Notes under the pieces: model-generated
Told to the model about the DNA's origin: nothing
What the model saw: the letters and a program-made list of their open reading frames with translations, nothing else
Databases searched by the model: none
Shown here: in pieces, positions 8,811 to 18,900 of the stretch
How positions within the stretch are numbered: position 1 is the first letter of the stretch
Layout of the letters: each line of letters opens with the position of its first letter
Translations under genes and position numbers: made by a program
Source of the DNA: Burkholderia cenocepacia
GTDB lineage: Bacteria; Pseudomonadota; Gammaproteobacteria; Burkholderiales; Burkholderiaceae
DNA: 64,000 bases
Direction: 5' to 3'
NCBI RefSeq assembly: GCF_014211915.1
Contig: NZ_CP060041.1
Location: 744,001 to 808,000 of the forward strand

Positions 8811-10267
8811 CGCGCCCGCGCTCGCTTGCGGCGACGCTCGCGCTGGCGTTCGCCGCCACCACGCTCGCCGCGTTCGCGCTCGTCGGCGCGTACGTGTATG
8901 CGGGCCTCGAGCGGCAGGTCAACACACAGGACGATCTCGACATCGTGCTGGCCGCGCGTCACACGCGCCGGCTCGCGGGCGAGCTCGAGTCGCTCGATGC
9001 GGTTCGCGCGCACGCGGAGCGGCTCACGAGCCAGGTGCTGGGCAACGAGGCGCTGTCGATGGTCGTCGTGGATGCGCAGGGCGACGTGCTCGCGCGCCAC
9101 AACGTCCGGCTCGCCGCGCTCGACGACCCGCCTGCGGCCGCATCCGTTCCGCTGGCGGACGCGCAGCTGTTCGCGCCGCACGCGGCGCCGGTTCCCGCGA
9201 ACGACCGGATCACGGCCGACCGGCTCGTCACGTGGACCACTGGCGGCGGCACGCCGATGCGCGGCGTCTTGATCGAGGCCGCGCTCGGCGACCGCACGCC
9301 GATCCGCATCGCGATCGCGCGCAACATGCGCGACCGCGCCGATCTGCTCGAAGGCTATCGCGACCGGCTCAAACTCGCCGGCGCCCTCGGCGCGCTGTTC
9401 GCGCTGCTGCTCGGCTACGGGCTGATTCGCAAGGCGCTCGCGCCGCTGCGCGAGATCGTCGACGACACCGGCCGGATCACGGTCGACAAGCTCGACACGC
9501 GGCTCGATGCGTCGCGCGCGCCGCCCGAGCTGCGCGCGCTCGTCGATGCGCAGAACGCGATGCTCGGCCGCCTGCAGCAGGCGTTCGCGCATCTGTCGCA
9601 ATTCAGCGCCGATCTCGCGCACGACTTGCGCACGCCGCTGAACAACATGCGCGGCGCCACCGAAGTCGCGCTCGCGCGGCCGCGTTCGGTCGACGAGTAC
9701 CAGACGCTGCTCGAATCGAATCTCGAGGAATACGACCGTCTCGCGCGGATGATCGAGAACGTGCTGTTTCTCGCGCGAGCCGAGCATCCGAGCTTCGTCA
9801 CGCGGCAGCGCGCGTTCGACGTGCGCGAAGAACTCGAGCGCATCGCGGAGTATTTCGAAGGGCTCGCCGACGAAGCGGGCTCGACGTTGCGCGTCGACGG
9901 GCACGGGCAACTGACCGCCGATGTCGAGCTGTTTCGCCGCGCCGTCGGCAACTTGCTCGCGAATGCGCTGCGTTACACGCCGGCTGGTGGTGTCATCACG
10001 CTCGCCGTCGACGAAACGCCGGATGCGGTACGCATCGTCGTCGAGAATCCGGGGGAGCCGATCGATCCCGCGCTGCTGCCGCGGATCTTCGACCGCTTCG
10101 TGCGCGGCGATCCCGCGCGCAGCGGCGGTGCACCGGGCGGCACGGCCGGGCTCGGCCTCGCGATCGTGCGCTCGGTGATGGAACTGCACGGCGGCACCGC
10201 GCAGGTCGAAAGCGACGCGCACGGCACACGGTTCGTGCTCACGTTCAACCGGCCGCCGGCTGCGTGA
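8807..10267 (+). CDS. Sensor histidine kinase, partner of the OmpR-type regulator
   Basis: A 486-residue inner-membrane kinase. The first transmembrane helix is at about 8-33. A periplasmic sensor of roughly 150 residues follows, then a second helix at about 190-207 ([16 protein letters not shown]), a HAMP linker and the H-box [14 protein letters not shown] with phospho-acceptor His272. The ATPase domain has the N-box [14 protein letters not shown] and G-box [13 protein letters not shown]. Its start overlaps the regulator stop. The last codons overlap a degenerate fragment of an efflux-lipoprotein gene on the other strand. The pump that this system probably controls begins about 2.5 kb downstream, beyond the asparagine synthetase. 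Ligand unknown. Confidence 0.9.
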   Translation: MTRPRSLAATLALAFAATTLAAFALVGAYVYAGLERQVNTQDDLDIVLAARHTRRLAGELESLDAVRAHAERLTSQVLGNEALSMVVVDAQGDVLARHNVRLAALDDPPAAASVPLADAQLFAPHAAPVPANDRITADRLVTWTTGGGTPMRGVLIEAALGDRTPIRIAIARNMRDRADLLEGYRDRLKLAGALGALFALLLGYGLIRKALAPLREIVDDTGRITVDKLDTRLDASRAPPELRALVDAQNAMLGRLQQAFAHLSQFSADLAHDLRTPLNNMRGATEVALARPRSVDEYQTLLESNLEEYDRLARMIENVLFLARAEHPSFVTRQRAFDVREELERIAEYFEGLADEAGSTLRVDGHGQLTADVELFRRAVGNLLANALRYTPAGGVITLAVDETPDAVRIVVENPGEPIDPALLPRIFDRFVRGDPARSGGAPGGTAGLGLAIVRSVMELHGGTAQVESDAHGTRFVLTFNRPPAA

Positions 10268-10380
10268 CGGCGCGGTCGGGGCCGTGCGGCAGCCACGGGT
10301 TCCGACGCGTCAGTGTTCGACTCCGCGCTTGCGCTCGCCTGCCATCCGCCGCCCAGCGTCTTCAACAATCCGACCAGGCT
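10241..10380 (-). pseudogene. Remnant of the 3' end of a NodT-type efflux lipoprotein gene
   Basis: On the minus strand this stretch can be read LKTLGGGWQASASAESNTDA. This closely matches the end of the intact lipoprotein gene at 12812-14353 (LLKALGGGWQASASA, then ESNTDAEE). The DNA aligns with 12809-12951 over roughly 130 bases, with scattered substitutions and small indels. The indels shift the frame before the old stop, and the rest of the gene is missing. It overlaps the kinase 3' end. The simplest reading is that the kinase and lipoprotein genes once converged directly and that a cassette carrying the asparagine synthetase now lies between the remnant and the intact copy. Confidence 0.72.
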
Positions 10381-10495
10381 GGGATGGCGGGCGCGTAGAA
10401 CGCCACTTGAAGCCTAGCGGTTCGCAAGCGCTGGTCTGGTTCGACACAAAGATCGAGATGCCCCGTCTCGGGCGCCACGCAAAACAACGCTCGCC

Positions 10496-12268
10496 TCATG
10501 GCATGCTCACGCCGTGAACCCGCGACCAGTGAGCCAACGAGCACGCCCGAAACATGACGGCGCGCTCTTGCTCATTCAGCGGCAATGGATCGGCGCAGCG
10601 GCGCTGCAGCCGGGGCACGTCGAGCAAGCCGGCGATGCGGTCGGCGTCCGTAGCCAGTATTTCGCGGGTGTGCTGGCGCAATGACTCGCCGTTGCCTTGA
10701 TCCTTGGGTAAGGCCGACTTCCTGCGCAGGCGCACGGCTTCCGGCAACGCACCGCGCGACGCTTCACGCAACATGGCCTTTTCCACGCCGTCACGTAGCG
10801 CCAGCTCGGCCGGAATGGTGGCAGCCAGGTCCAAAACTTCGGTATCGCTGAAGGGGACGCGCGCTTCCAGTCCATGTGCCATGCCATGGATATCGCCGTT
10901 ATGCAACAGCCGCTGCAACCAACGATGGCGCACCAGCCATTGCGTGGCGCGCAAACATGACGCGGGCGTATGCCAATCGTGTCCGGCCGCGATCGCCAGT
11001 TGGCGATAGACCTCGCCGTAGTGTTGCAACGGTCGCTCCAGCAGGTCGGGCCGTAGATAGGGATCGCCGGTCAAGCGTTGCAGGATATGGGTCGGGTCAC
11101 GGGTGGCGTGCGGGTCGAGCAGAAAGTGATAACCGTAGTGCGTTTCATCGGCGGCATCGCCCACCAATACCGCCTTGAGGCGCGTGCTGGCGGCTCGCGC
11201 CAGGTAATGTTGCGCCAGCTCCTGTTCCCATGCGGGCAGTGCATCGTTTTGGGTGGCCAATTGCAGCAGATCCTGGGCCAGCGCGGAGCGCGTCGGTGCG
11301 ACGTCTTCGCGTGGCAGGCCCAATTCATTTGCGGCCTGTTCGGCGAAAGGCTGATCATCGGAAGCCACGATCAGCGAACGCGCGTAGTCGTAGCGATCGT
11401 GATCTTCAAAGCGAATGGTGAAGCACGGCGGTGTCGTACCTGCTGCTCGCGCCAGGCCGCCTATCAGCGTGGAGTCGAGGCCACCGCTGAGAAACAGGCC
11501 GACCGGTGTATCGGCGATCGAGCTGCGCTGGACGGCCGCGGCCAGCCGCTCGCGCAGCCCGGGAGCGATATCGTCTGCCCTGGCAACCGGATTTTCGGCA
11601 ATCTCCGGCGCCCAGCGCGATAGCTGCAAACCATCGCGATCCAGGCGCATCAGATGCCCGGGCGGCAGGTACGCCATGCCTTCGAACATGGGTTGGGCCA
11701 CGCCGCTGAAGAACGGCGCCACCAGGTATTCCAGCACGGCGTCGCTATTCGCACGCGGCGCGTGCATCGCAGGCAGCAGTCCTTTGGCCTCCGAGGCAAA
11801 CAGGAATTCCGCCCCCTGTTGCAGGTAAACGAACGGCTTGACGCCCAGCCGGTCGCGCGCGGCAAAGGCTCGCTGACGACGGGTGTCCCACACCAGGAAC
11901 GCGAACATGCCGTTGAAGCGCCGAAGACACGCTTCGCCCCAAACCGCATACGCGGCGAGCACCACCTCGGTGTCGGTGTTCGTGTGGAACGACCAGCGCG
12001 CGCTTAGTTCGCGGCGAAGCTCCGCATAGTTGTAGACCTCTCCGTTGTAGACCAGCACGTAACGATGGTCGGCACTGCGCATCGGCTGCGCGCCATGCTC
12101 GGCGTCGAGTAGCGCCAAACGGTCGTGAGCAAGCACGGCGAGTTGGTCATGCCATAAGCCCCGGCCGTCCGGCCCACGATGCCGCTGTCGCTCGCGCATG
12201 GCGAGCACCCGCTCGACCTGTGCGGGCGCCTGGCCGTCATAGCGAATCAGCCCAGCCAAGCCGCACAT
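10496..12268 (-). CDS. asnB: Glutamine-hydrolysing asparagine synthetase, orphan cassette gene
   Basis: A 590-residue class II asparagine synthetase. It begins Met-Cys-Gly, giving the N-terminal cysteine nucleophile of the glutaminase domain after Met removal, which fixes the start at 12268. Other glutaminase landmarks are present: RHRGPDG, HDRLALLD, YNGEVYNY and NTDTEVVL. The synthetase domain has the pyrophosphate loop LFLSGGLDST and a GDAADETHYGY motif in place of the common GEGADE. All key residues look intact, so it should make asparagine, or transfer amide to a related acid. Its DNA looks less GC-biased than the neighbours, and it lies between a broken and an intact copy of the same gene end, suggesting acquisition. 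No peptide-maturation partner genes lie beside it. Confidence 0.87.
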   Translation of the reverse strand: MCGLAGLIRYDGQAPAQVERVLAMRERQRHRGPDGRGLWHDQLAVLAHDRLALLDAEHGAQPMRSADHRYVLVYNGEVYNYAELRRELSARWSFHTNTDTEVVLAAYAVWGEACLRRFNGMFAFLVWDTRRQRAFAARDRLGVKPFVYLQQGAEFLFASEAKGLLPAMHAPRANSDAVLEYLVAPFFSGVAQPMFEGMAYLPPGHLMRLDRDGLQLSRWAPEIAENPVARADDIAPGLRERLAAAVQRSSIADTPVGLFLSGGLDSTLIGGLARAAGTTPPCFTIRFEDHDRYDYARSLIVASDDQPFAEQAANELGLPREDVAPTRSALAQDLLQLATQNDALPAWEQELAQHYLARAASTRLKAVLVGDAADETHYGYHFLLDPHATRDPTHILQRLTGDPYLRPDLLERPLQHYGEVYRQLAIAAGHDWHTPASCLRATQWLVRHRWLQRLLHNGDIHGMAHGLEARVPFSDTEVLDLAATIPAELALRDGVEKAMLREASRGALPEAVRLRRKSALPKDQGNGESLRQHTREILATDADRIAGLLDVPRLQRRCADPLPLNEQERAVMFRACSLAHWSRVHGVSMP

Positions 12269-12808
12269 CAGACGGTCGCGCCCAGTTGAATGGGGGCGAG
12301 CAACAGCGTGGTCCATAGCTGTTGCCGTTCGAAGGCGCTGCTAACAGTCACCCCAGATACGGCTAATGGGAACACTCGTGGTAGTGCCGTCAGCAAAGGC
12401 TGAGAGCGACGTTCTTTTGGTGTCTGCACGCGTTGCGCTCATGTAAAAAATGGGGGAAGTATGCGCGAAGATTGTGCTAATGCGCTTTCAAGAGCTCGCA
12501 ATTTCAGATTTGGCTCATGAGCGGCGTAATGAGGCAAGCGACTCGTGACAAGAGCATGGCGTGCACGTAACAGATGATCAACAAATTGGGTGCGTGCACA
12601 ACAATATAACCATCATCCGAAGCCCGGTGGGGGCGACGCTAGTGCTTTTTTACAGGGTGTTGGAGGCTGGCCACATTGAGCCTTGGCGCACGCCCAGGCC
12701 GCGCTTCAACACCATCGTTTGAGGCCTACGCCGAGGCGGAAAGACAGCATCGTAAGTGCGGCGCGAAAAGATTTTTGCGGGCATGGCGCGCGGCACGCGC
12801 TCCTTGCA
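12269..12808. other. AT-richer non-coding stretch upstream of the asparagine synthetase
   Basis: About 540 bases with visibly more A/T than the rest of the window and no convincing gene. It presumably contains the asnB promoter. The only tidy small frame is 33 codons at 12341-12442 on the minus strand; it has no ribosome site and no recognisable product. The composition supports a foreign origin for this cassette. Confidence 0.55.
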
Positions 12809-12811
12809 GGT

Positions 12812-14353
12812 TCAACCGGCCGACCGCAGCGTGACGGCGGGTTCGGGCCGCACGGCCGCCGCGTGTTCTTCCGCGTCGGTGTTCGATTCCGCGCCTGATA
12901 CTGCGCTCGCGCTCGCCTGCCACCCGCCACCCAACGCCTTTAGCAACCCGACTTCCGCCTCGACCCGGCGCGCGTCGATCTGATCGGCCGTGCGCCGGTT
13001 CGTCAGCGCGATCGTCTGCGCGGTTACGACGTCCAGATAACTGACGGCGCCGGCGTTGAAGCGATTCGTCGTCAGTCGCAGCGACAGGTCGGCCGCGTCG
13101 GTCGCGCGTTGCTGGCTGCCGGCTTCGGACGCGAGCGCATCGATCGCGGACAACTGATCCTCCACCTGCTGGAACGCGACGAGCACGGTTTGCCGGTAAT
13201 CGGCGACCGCGCCGTCGTATTGCGCATGCGCGCCCCGTAGCGACGCGCTGCGGCGGCCGCCGTCGAACAGCGTGCCGGCGAGTTGCGGGCCGAGCGACCA
13301 GAACAGGCTCGGCGCCGCGAGCCACGGCGCGAAGAACGAACTCTCGAGGCCGGCGCTCGCCGACAGCACGAGATCAGGGAAGAACGCGGCGCGCGCCTCG
13401 CCGATCTGCGCGTTCGCGGCCGCGACGCGACGCTCGGCCGCCGCGATGTCGGGCCGCCGCTCCAGCAATTGCGACGGCACGCCGGCCGGAATGGCCGGCA
13501 CGTGGAACGCCTGCACGCGCGGCGGCAGTGCGAACGTCGATGCACTCTCGCCGACGAGCGTCGCGATCGCGTGCTGCAACTGCGCACGCGACGCATCGAT
13601 GTCGGTGTCCTGCGTGCGCGTCGATTCGAGCTGGGTCTCGGCTTGCGCGACCGCCGACGCGTCGATCGCACCGGCCGCGAGCTGCTGCTCGAGCAGCGTC
13701 AGCGCGTCGGCGTACGCGCGTACCGAGTCGTCGAGCAGTTGCTTCTGCGTGTCGAGCGAGCGCAGCGCGAAATAGTCGGTCGCGAGTTCGGCAGTGACCG
13801 ACAGCCTCACGGCCTGCAGGTCGGCCGCGCTCGCGGCAGCATTCGCCTGCGCGCCGGTCACCGCGTCGCGCACACGGCCGAACACGTCCGGTTCCCAGTT
13901 CGCGGCCACGCCGGCCTGGTAGTCGGGCGTCGTTTTGCCGGCGAGCGACGAACCGAGCCGGTTCTGCGACACGCGCGCCCGGCTCTGCGAGGCGCCGGCC
14001 GTGATCGTCGGCAGGAACCCGGCGCGCTGATAGTCGACCATCGCGCGGGCCTGTTGCAGGTCGGCGACGGCTTTCTTCACCGTCTGGCTCGACACGTCGA
14101 CGCGCGCTTCGAGCGCGTTCAGATCGGCGTCGCCGAACACGGTCCACCACGCGCCGCGCGCGGCGGCGTCGGCCGGCATCGCGACGTGCCAGCCGGCTTG
14201 CGCGGCCGGTACTGCCGGTGCGCCCGCGTAGTGCGCGGGCATCGCGACGGCGGGCGGCGAATAGGGCGGCAGCGTCGAGCAGGCGGTCAGTGCGGCGACG
14301 GCGCCGAGCGCGACGATGCGGCGAGCGAACGGGAGTGGATGAGGAAGGCGCAT
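12812..14353 (-). CDS. NodT-family outer-membrane efflux lipoprotein (RND pump channel)
   Basis: A 513-residue TolC-like outer-membrane factor. MRLPHPLPFARRIVALGAVA followed by the lipobox LTAC gives a lipoprotein signal with Cys about residue 25. Two outer-membrane-efflux repeats follow: VSSQTVKKAVADLQQARAMV, then EARAAFFPDLVLSASAG and FNAGAVSYLDVVTAQT. It exports substrates handed over by the membrane-fusion protein and RND pump encoded just upstream in the same operon (31-base gap). Length is normal. A degenerate copy of its 3' end lies 2.4 kb away beside the sensor kinase gene. Regulation by the two-component system is inferred from the promoter box at 19307. Confidence 0.88.
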   Translation of the reverse strand: MRLPHPLPFARRIVALGAVAALTACSTLPPYSPPAVAMPAHYAGAPAVPAAQAGWHVAMPADAAARGAWWTVFGDADLNALEARVDVSSQTVKKAVADLQQARAMVDYQRAGFLPTITAGASQSRARVSQNRLGSSLAGKTTPDYQAGVAANWEPDVFGRVRDAVTGAQANAAASAADLQAVRLSVTAELATDYFALRSLDTQKQLLDDSVRAYADALTLLEQQLAAGAIDASAVAQAETQLESTRTQDTDIDASRAQLQHAIATLVGESASTFALPPRVQAFHVPAIPAGVPSQLLERRPDIAAAERRVAAANAQIGEARAAFFPDLVLSASAGLESSFFAPWLAAPSLFWSLGPQLAGTLFDGGRRSASLRGAHAQYDGAVADYRQTVLVAFQQVEDQLSAIDALASEAGSQQRATDAADLSLRLTTNRFNAGAVSYLDVVTAQTIALTNRRTADQIDARRVEAEVGLLKALGGGWQASASAVSGAESNTDAEEHAAAVRPEPAVTLRSAG

Positions 14354-14384
14354 GGCAAGTATCTCGTGAGTCGTCGTCGATGGG

Positions 14385-15911
14385 TCAGCCGCGGGCGGGC
14401 GCCGGAGCGGGTGTCGACGCGGCAGGTGCGACGCCGGCCGCGCGCAGCGGCGGCACGTTGCGCACGCCGGTCGCGGACGCTGGTTGCGCGGCCTGCGCGG
14501 CCTGCGCGGCCTGCGCGGCCTGCGCGGCCGGCGCGGCCGGCGCGGCCGGCGCGGACGAAGCGGACGAAGCGGACGAAGCGGACGAAGCGGACGAAGCAGA
14601 CGAAGCAGACGAAGCAGACGAAGCAGACGAAGCAGACGAAGCCGCAACCGGCGCCGCATCGTGCGAAGTCGCCACGATCTTCACGGCTTCCCCGGCCGTG
14701 ATCGCATCGCCCGGGTTGTCGATCACGCGATCGGTCGCCGCGAGCCCCGCGACGATCTCGACACGCGTGCCGAAATCCCGCCCGATCTGCACGGTCTTCA
14801 GCGCGGTTTGCCCGTTCGCACCGACGGTGGCGACCGTCACGCCGTTCGGGCGGAACAGCAGCGCGCTGACCGGCAGCTCAAGCGCCGGCGCCGCACTCGG
14901 CAAGACGAGATGCGCCTGCGCATACGCACCGGGCATCAATGCGCCGTCGCGATTGTCGACGTCGATCTCGACGCGCAGCGTGCGCGTGACGGGATCGATC
15001 GCTCCCGCGCTGCGCGCGACATGCGCGGCAAAACGCCGCCCCGGATACTGCGGCGTCGTCAGGTAGACGGAGGTGCCGGTCGACACGCCGGTCGCGCTGT
15101 CCTGCGGCACGTCGACGAACACGCGCAGCGTGTCCGTCTGTTCGAGATGGAACAGTTCCCCGGACAGGCCCGGGCTGCCCGGCGTGCCGCCCGCCGTGAC
15201 CAGCGTGCCGACGTCGACGTTGCGCGCGGTGATCACGCCGTCGAACGGCGCGGTGACGGACTCGTACGACACGAGTTCGGCAAGATGCGCGACGTTCGCC
15301 TGGGCGGATGCGAGCATCGCGCGCTTCGCGTTCATGTCCGCGACCTTCGTGTCGGTGTCCTGCTGCGACACCGATTGTGTTTTCAGCATGTCCTGCCAAC
15401 GCTGCGCAGTGGATTTCGCATAGTCATAGTTCGCCTGCGCACTCGCTTCGTCGGCGCGCGCCTGGCGTAACTGCGCATCGAGATCGGGCGCCGAGATCTG
15501 CGCGAGCGTCTGCCCGGCCTTTACGTGCGTACCGAGATCGACACTCCAGTGCGCGATATAACCGCTCGTGCGCGCATAGATCGACGCGTCCGCATACGGC
15601 GCGACCGAGCCGGGCAGCGTCAGCGTCTGGTCGGCCGGCGCCGCGCCGGGCACGATGACCGACACCGGCAGCGCCTGCTGCGCGGCGACCTGCGCACGCT
15701 GCGCGGCGCGAGCATCGATCCGCGGCACGATGCCGAGCGCGAGCAGCGCGGCGGCGAGCGCGACGGCCGCGAGCGGCACGGCCAGCGTGCGGCCGCGGCG
15801 GGGCGGCGGCGTATCGGAGGCGGCGCCGCGCGCGGCGGGCGGCACGGCTGCGGCCACGGTGGCCGCTTCGGCGGCGGGCGGCGGGGCGACGGGTTCGATC
15901 GAGTCGTTCAT
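14385..15911 (-). CDS. RND membrane-fusion protein with variable low-complexity tail
   Basis: A 508-residue periplasmic adaptor (HlyD/AcrA type) anchored by one helix at about residues 43-64. The barrel-sandwich hybrid (SVDLGTHVKAGQTLAQI), alpha-hairpin (DAQLRQARADEASAQANYDYAK) and beta-barrel regions are in order. It bridges the RND pump and the outer-membrane channel. The last 120 or so residues are unusual: a run of Ala/Ser triplets (SSA, APA, AAQ) encoded by 17 tandem nine-base units, followed by a Pro/Ala-rich end. Related adaptors stop soon after the membrane-proximal domain, so the tail is an extension. The gene sits between the pump and channel genes. Confidence 0.9.
   Translation of the reverse strand: MNDSIEPVAPPPAAEAATVAAAVPPAARGAASDTPPPRRGRTLAVPLAAVALAAALLALGIVPRIDARAAQRAQVAAQQALPVSVIVPGAAPADQTLTLPGSVAPYADASIYARTSGYIAHWSVDLGTHVKAGQTLAQISAPDLDAQLRQARADEASAQANYDYAKSTAQRWQDMLKTQSVSQQDTDTKVADMNAKRAMLASAQANVAHLAELVSYESVTAPFDGVITARNVDVGTLVTAGGTPGSPGLSGELFHLEQTDTLRVFVDVPQDSATGVSTGTSVYLTTPQYPGRRFAAHVARSAGAIDPVTRTLRVEIDVDNRDGALMPGAYAQAHLVLPSAAPALELPVSALLFRPNGVTVATVGANGQTALKTVQIGRDFGTRVEIVAGLAATDRVIDNPGDAITAGEAVKIVATSHDAAPVAASSASSASSASSASSASSASSASSASSASSAPAAPAAPAAQAAQAAQAAQAAQPASATGVRNVPPLRAAGVAPAASTPAPAPARG
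14488..14640. repeat. Seventeen-unit nine-base tandem repeat inside the adaptor gene
   Basis: Four units of GCGGCCTGC, three of GCGGCCGGC, five of GCGGACGAA and five of GCAGACGAA follow each other without interruption. Because the unit is nine bases, copy-number change keeps frame and only lengthens or shortens the Ala/Ser/Gln tail of the membrane-fusion protein. Blocks of identical neighbouring units are what replication slippage leaves behind. Confidence 0.93.
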
Positions 15912-15966
15912 GATGGGTCCGGGGGCGGGCGAATCGAAGGATGAGAAGGGGGCGGGGCGTTCGCGC

Positions 15967-18900
15967 TCAACGCAGCGCCGGCGTATCGGGAACGGGCTGG
16001 GCGCGCCGGGCGGCTTCGGCGTCGCGACGCCGCGCGAGCCACGCGTGGACGAAGCCGAACAGCACCGGCACGAACAGCAGCGTCGACACCGTGCCGAACG
16101 CGAGGCCGCCGATCACCGCGCGGCCGAGCGGCGCGTTCTGCTCGCCGCCGTCGCCGAGGCCGAGCGCCATCGGCAGCATGCCGATCAGCATCGCGAGCGC
16201 GGTCATCACGACGGGCCGGAAGCGGGCGAAGCCGGCGTCGAGCGCCGCCTGCCACGGCGGCTCGCCGCCCGCGAGCAGCTCGCGCGCCGCGTTCACGACG
16301 AGAATGCTGTTCGCGGTCGCGATGCCGATGCACAGGATCGTGCCGGTCAGTGCGGGCACCGACAGCGTGGTGCGCGTGACGAACAGCATCCATGCGATGC
16401 CGGCGAGCGATGCGGGCAAGCCGCCGACGATCACGAGCGGATCGAGCCACGACTGGAAGTTCACGACCATCAGCAGGTAGACCAGCGAGATCGCGAGCGC
16501 GAGGCCGCCGAGCAGGCCCGCGAACGACTCGTGCATCGCCTGCACCTGGCCGCGCAGCACGATCGACGCGCCGGGCGGCAGTTGCGCGCGCGCGGCGTCG
16601 ACGAGCTTCATCACGTCGCCCGTGACGCCGCCGAGGTCGCGCCCCTGCACCGACGCGAAGATGTCGAGCACCGGCTGCACGTTGTAGTGTGACACCACGG
16701 CCTGCTGCGTCGCGCGCGAGAACGAGCCGAGCGCGCCGAGCAGGTTCTGCGCGGGCGCGCCCGCGGCCGGCCCGCCGGCCGGCGTCTGCGGCGAGCGGGC
16801 GGTGCCGGCGGGCAGCGGCACGTTCGCGAGCGACTGCAGCGAGTTCACCGTGTATTGCGGCGTCTGCACGAGCACCGGGTAGCTGACGCCGTTGCGCGGA
16901 TCGAGCCAGAAGTTCGGCGTCGTCTGCGAGCTGCCGGACAGCGCGATCAGCAGGTTCTGCGCGACGTCGCGCTGTTCGAGGCCGGCCTGGATCGCCTTCG
17001 TGCGATCGACGTTCACGTTGATCGCCGGTTCGTCGCCGGGCTGCTGGATGCGCGCGTCGACGAGCCCGCGCACGCCGCGCAGCTTCGCGAGCAGCGCATT
17101 CGCGACCGCACGGTTCTGGTCGAGCTTGTTGCCGACGATCTGGATGTCGATCGGCGCGGGCAGCCCGAAGTTGAGGATCTGGCTGACGATGTCGGCCGGC
17201 AGGAACGCGAACGTCACGCCGGGGAACGACTGCGCGAGCACGTTGCGCAGCTTCGCGACGTACGCGGCCGTCGACGCATGATCCGGTTTCAGCGTGACGA
17301 GCACGTCGGCATCCTCGGTGCCGATCGGGTCCGACGAGTCGTACGTCAGGTTGATCCCGCTCACCGGCACGCCGATGTTGTCGAGCACGCCCGCGAGCTG
17401 GTTCGCCGGAATCACGCTGCGGATCTTCGCTTCGACTTCGTCGGTGAGCCGCGCGGTTTCCTCGATCCGCGTGCCGGTCGGCGCGCGCAGATGCAGGCGG
17501 ATCTCGCCGGTGTCGACCGACGGGAAGAAGTCCTGCCCCGCGAACGCGTAGAGGCCCGTCGATGCGACGCAGGCGAGCAGGAACGCGGCCGCGAAGCGGC
17601 GGCGCCGCGCGATCGCCGCCGACAGCAGCGCGCGATAGCGCAGCCGCACGGCCTCGAAGCGATGCTCGAACGCGGCCTGGAAGCGCGCCACATGCACGAG
17701 GGGTGCGAATACGCCGCGTGGCGGCCGGCCGCTGCCTTTGGCGCGCATCAGCGCCATCGCGAGCGTCGGCACCAGCGTGCGCGAGAAGAAGTACGACGCG
17801 ATCATCGCGAAGATCACGGCTTCGGCGAGCGGCACGAACAGATAGCGCGCGACACCCGTGAGCAGGAACATCGGCACGAACACGATGCAGATCGACAGCG
17901 TCGACACGAAGGTCGGCACCGCGATTTCGCCGGAGCCGGTCAGGATGGCCTCCTCGAGCGGCGCACCGAGCTCGAGATGATGCGTGATGTTCTCGATCGC
18001 GACGGTCGCGTCGTCGACGAGAATGCCGACCGCGAGCGCGAGCCCGCCGAGCGTCATGATGTTGATGGTCTGGCCGAGCGCGGACAGCGCGAGCAGCGAC
18101 GTGAGCACCGCGAGCGGGATCGTGATCGCGATGATCAGCGTCGCGCGCCAGCTGCCGAGGAACAGCAGGATCATCAGCGCGGTCAGGCACGCGGCGATCA
18201 GCGCTTCGCGCACGACGCCCTGAACGGCCGCCTTCACGAACACGGACTGATCGTCGAGCGGCGCGATGTGCAGCGCCTTCGGCAGCCCGGCCGCGATCTT
18301 CGGCAGCATCGCCTTCACCTGGTCGATGATCGTCAGCGTCGATGCGCTGCCGGTCTTCTCGACCGTCAGCAGCGCCGCGCGCTTGCCGTCCACCCGCACG
18401 ATGTTGGTCTGCGGCGCGTAGCCGTCGCGAACGTGCGCGACGTCGCGCACGTACACGACGGTGCCGCCGATCGTCTTCACCGGCAGGTCGTTCAGCGCGG
18501 CGACCGTCTGCGTGCTGCCGTTCATCTGCACGTTGTATTCGTGCGTGCCGATCTTCGCGGTACCGCCCGGCAGGATCAGGTTCTGCGCGTTGATCGCGTT
18601 GACGACGTCGATCGGCGCGAGGCCCTTTGCCTGCAGCGCGCGCGTATCGAGATCGACGACGATCTGGCGGATCTTGCCGCCGAACGGCAGCGGCACGGCC
18701 GCGCCCTGGACGGTCGCGAGCTGCGTGCGGATGAAGCTGTTGCCGAGGTCGTACAGCTGCTGCTCGGCGAGCGTGTCGCTCGACAGCCCGAGCTGCAGGA
18801 TCGGCACCGTCGACGCGTTGTACGTGATGATGTTCGGCGGCAGCGTGCCGGGCGGCAGGATGCGCAGGATCGACGCGGCGTTGCTCGCCGCTTCCGCGAT

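Noticed and set aside
12341..12442. A 33-codon minus-strand frame just upstream of asnB, considered as a lasso or other modified-peptide precursor
   Set aside because: It has no ribosome site, no leader/core pattern and no protease/cyclase partner. The synthetase keeps its glutaminase Cys and looks like an ordinary asparagine synthetase.
10241..12951. Composite transposon explanation for the asnB cassette
   Set aside because: No transposase, no terminal inverted repeats and no short target-site duplication were seen; the flanking similarity is to a gene end, not to an insertion sequence.
14488..14640. Tandem units considered as a CRISPR array
   Set aside because: Units are nine bases, contiguous, without spacers, and in frame inside the adaptor gene.
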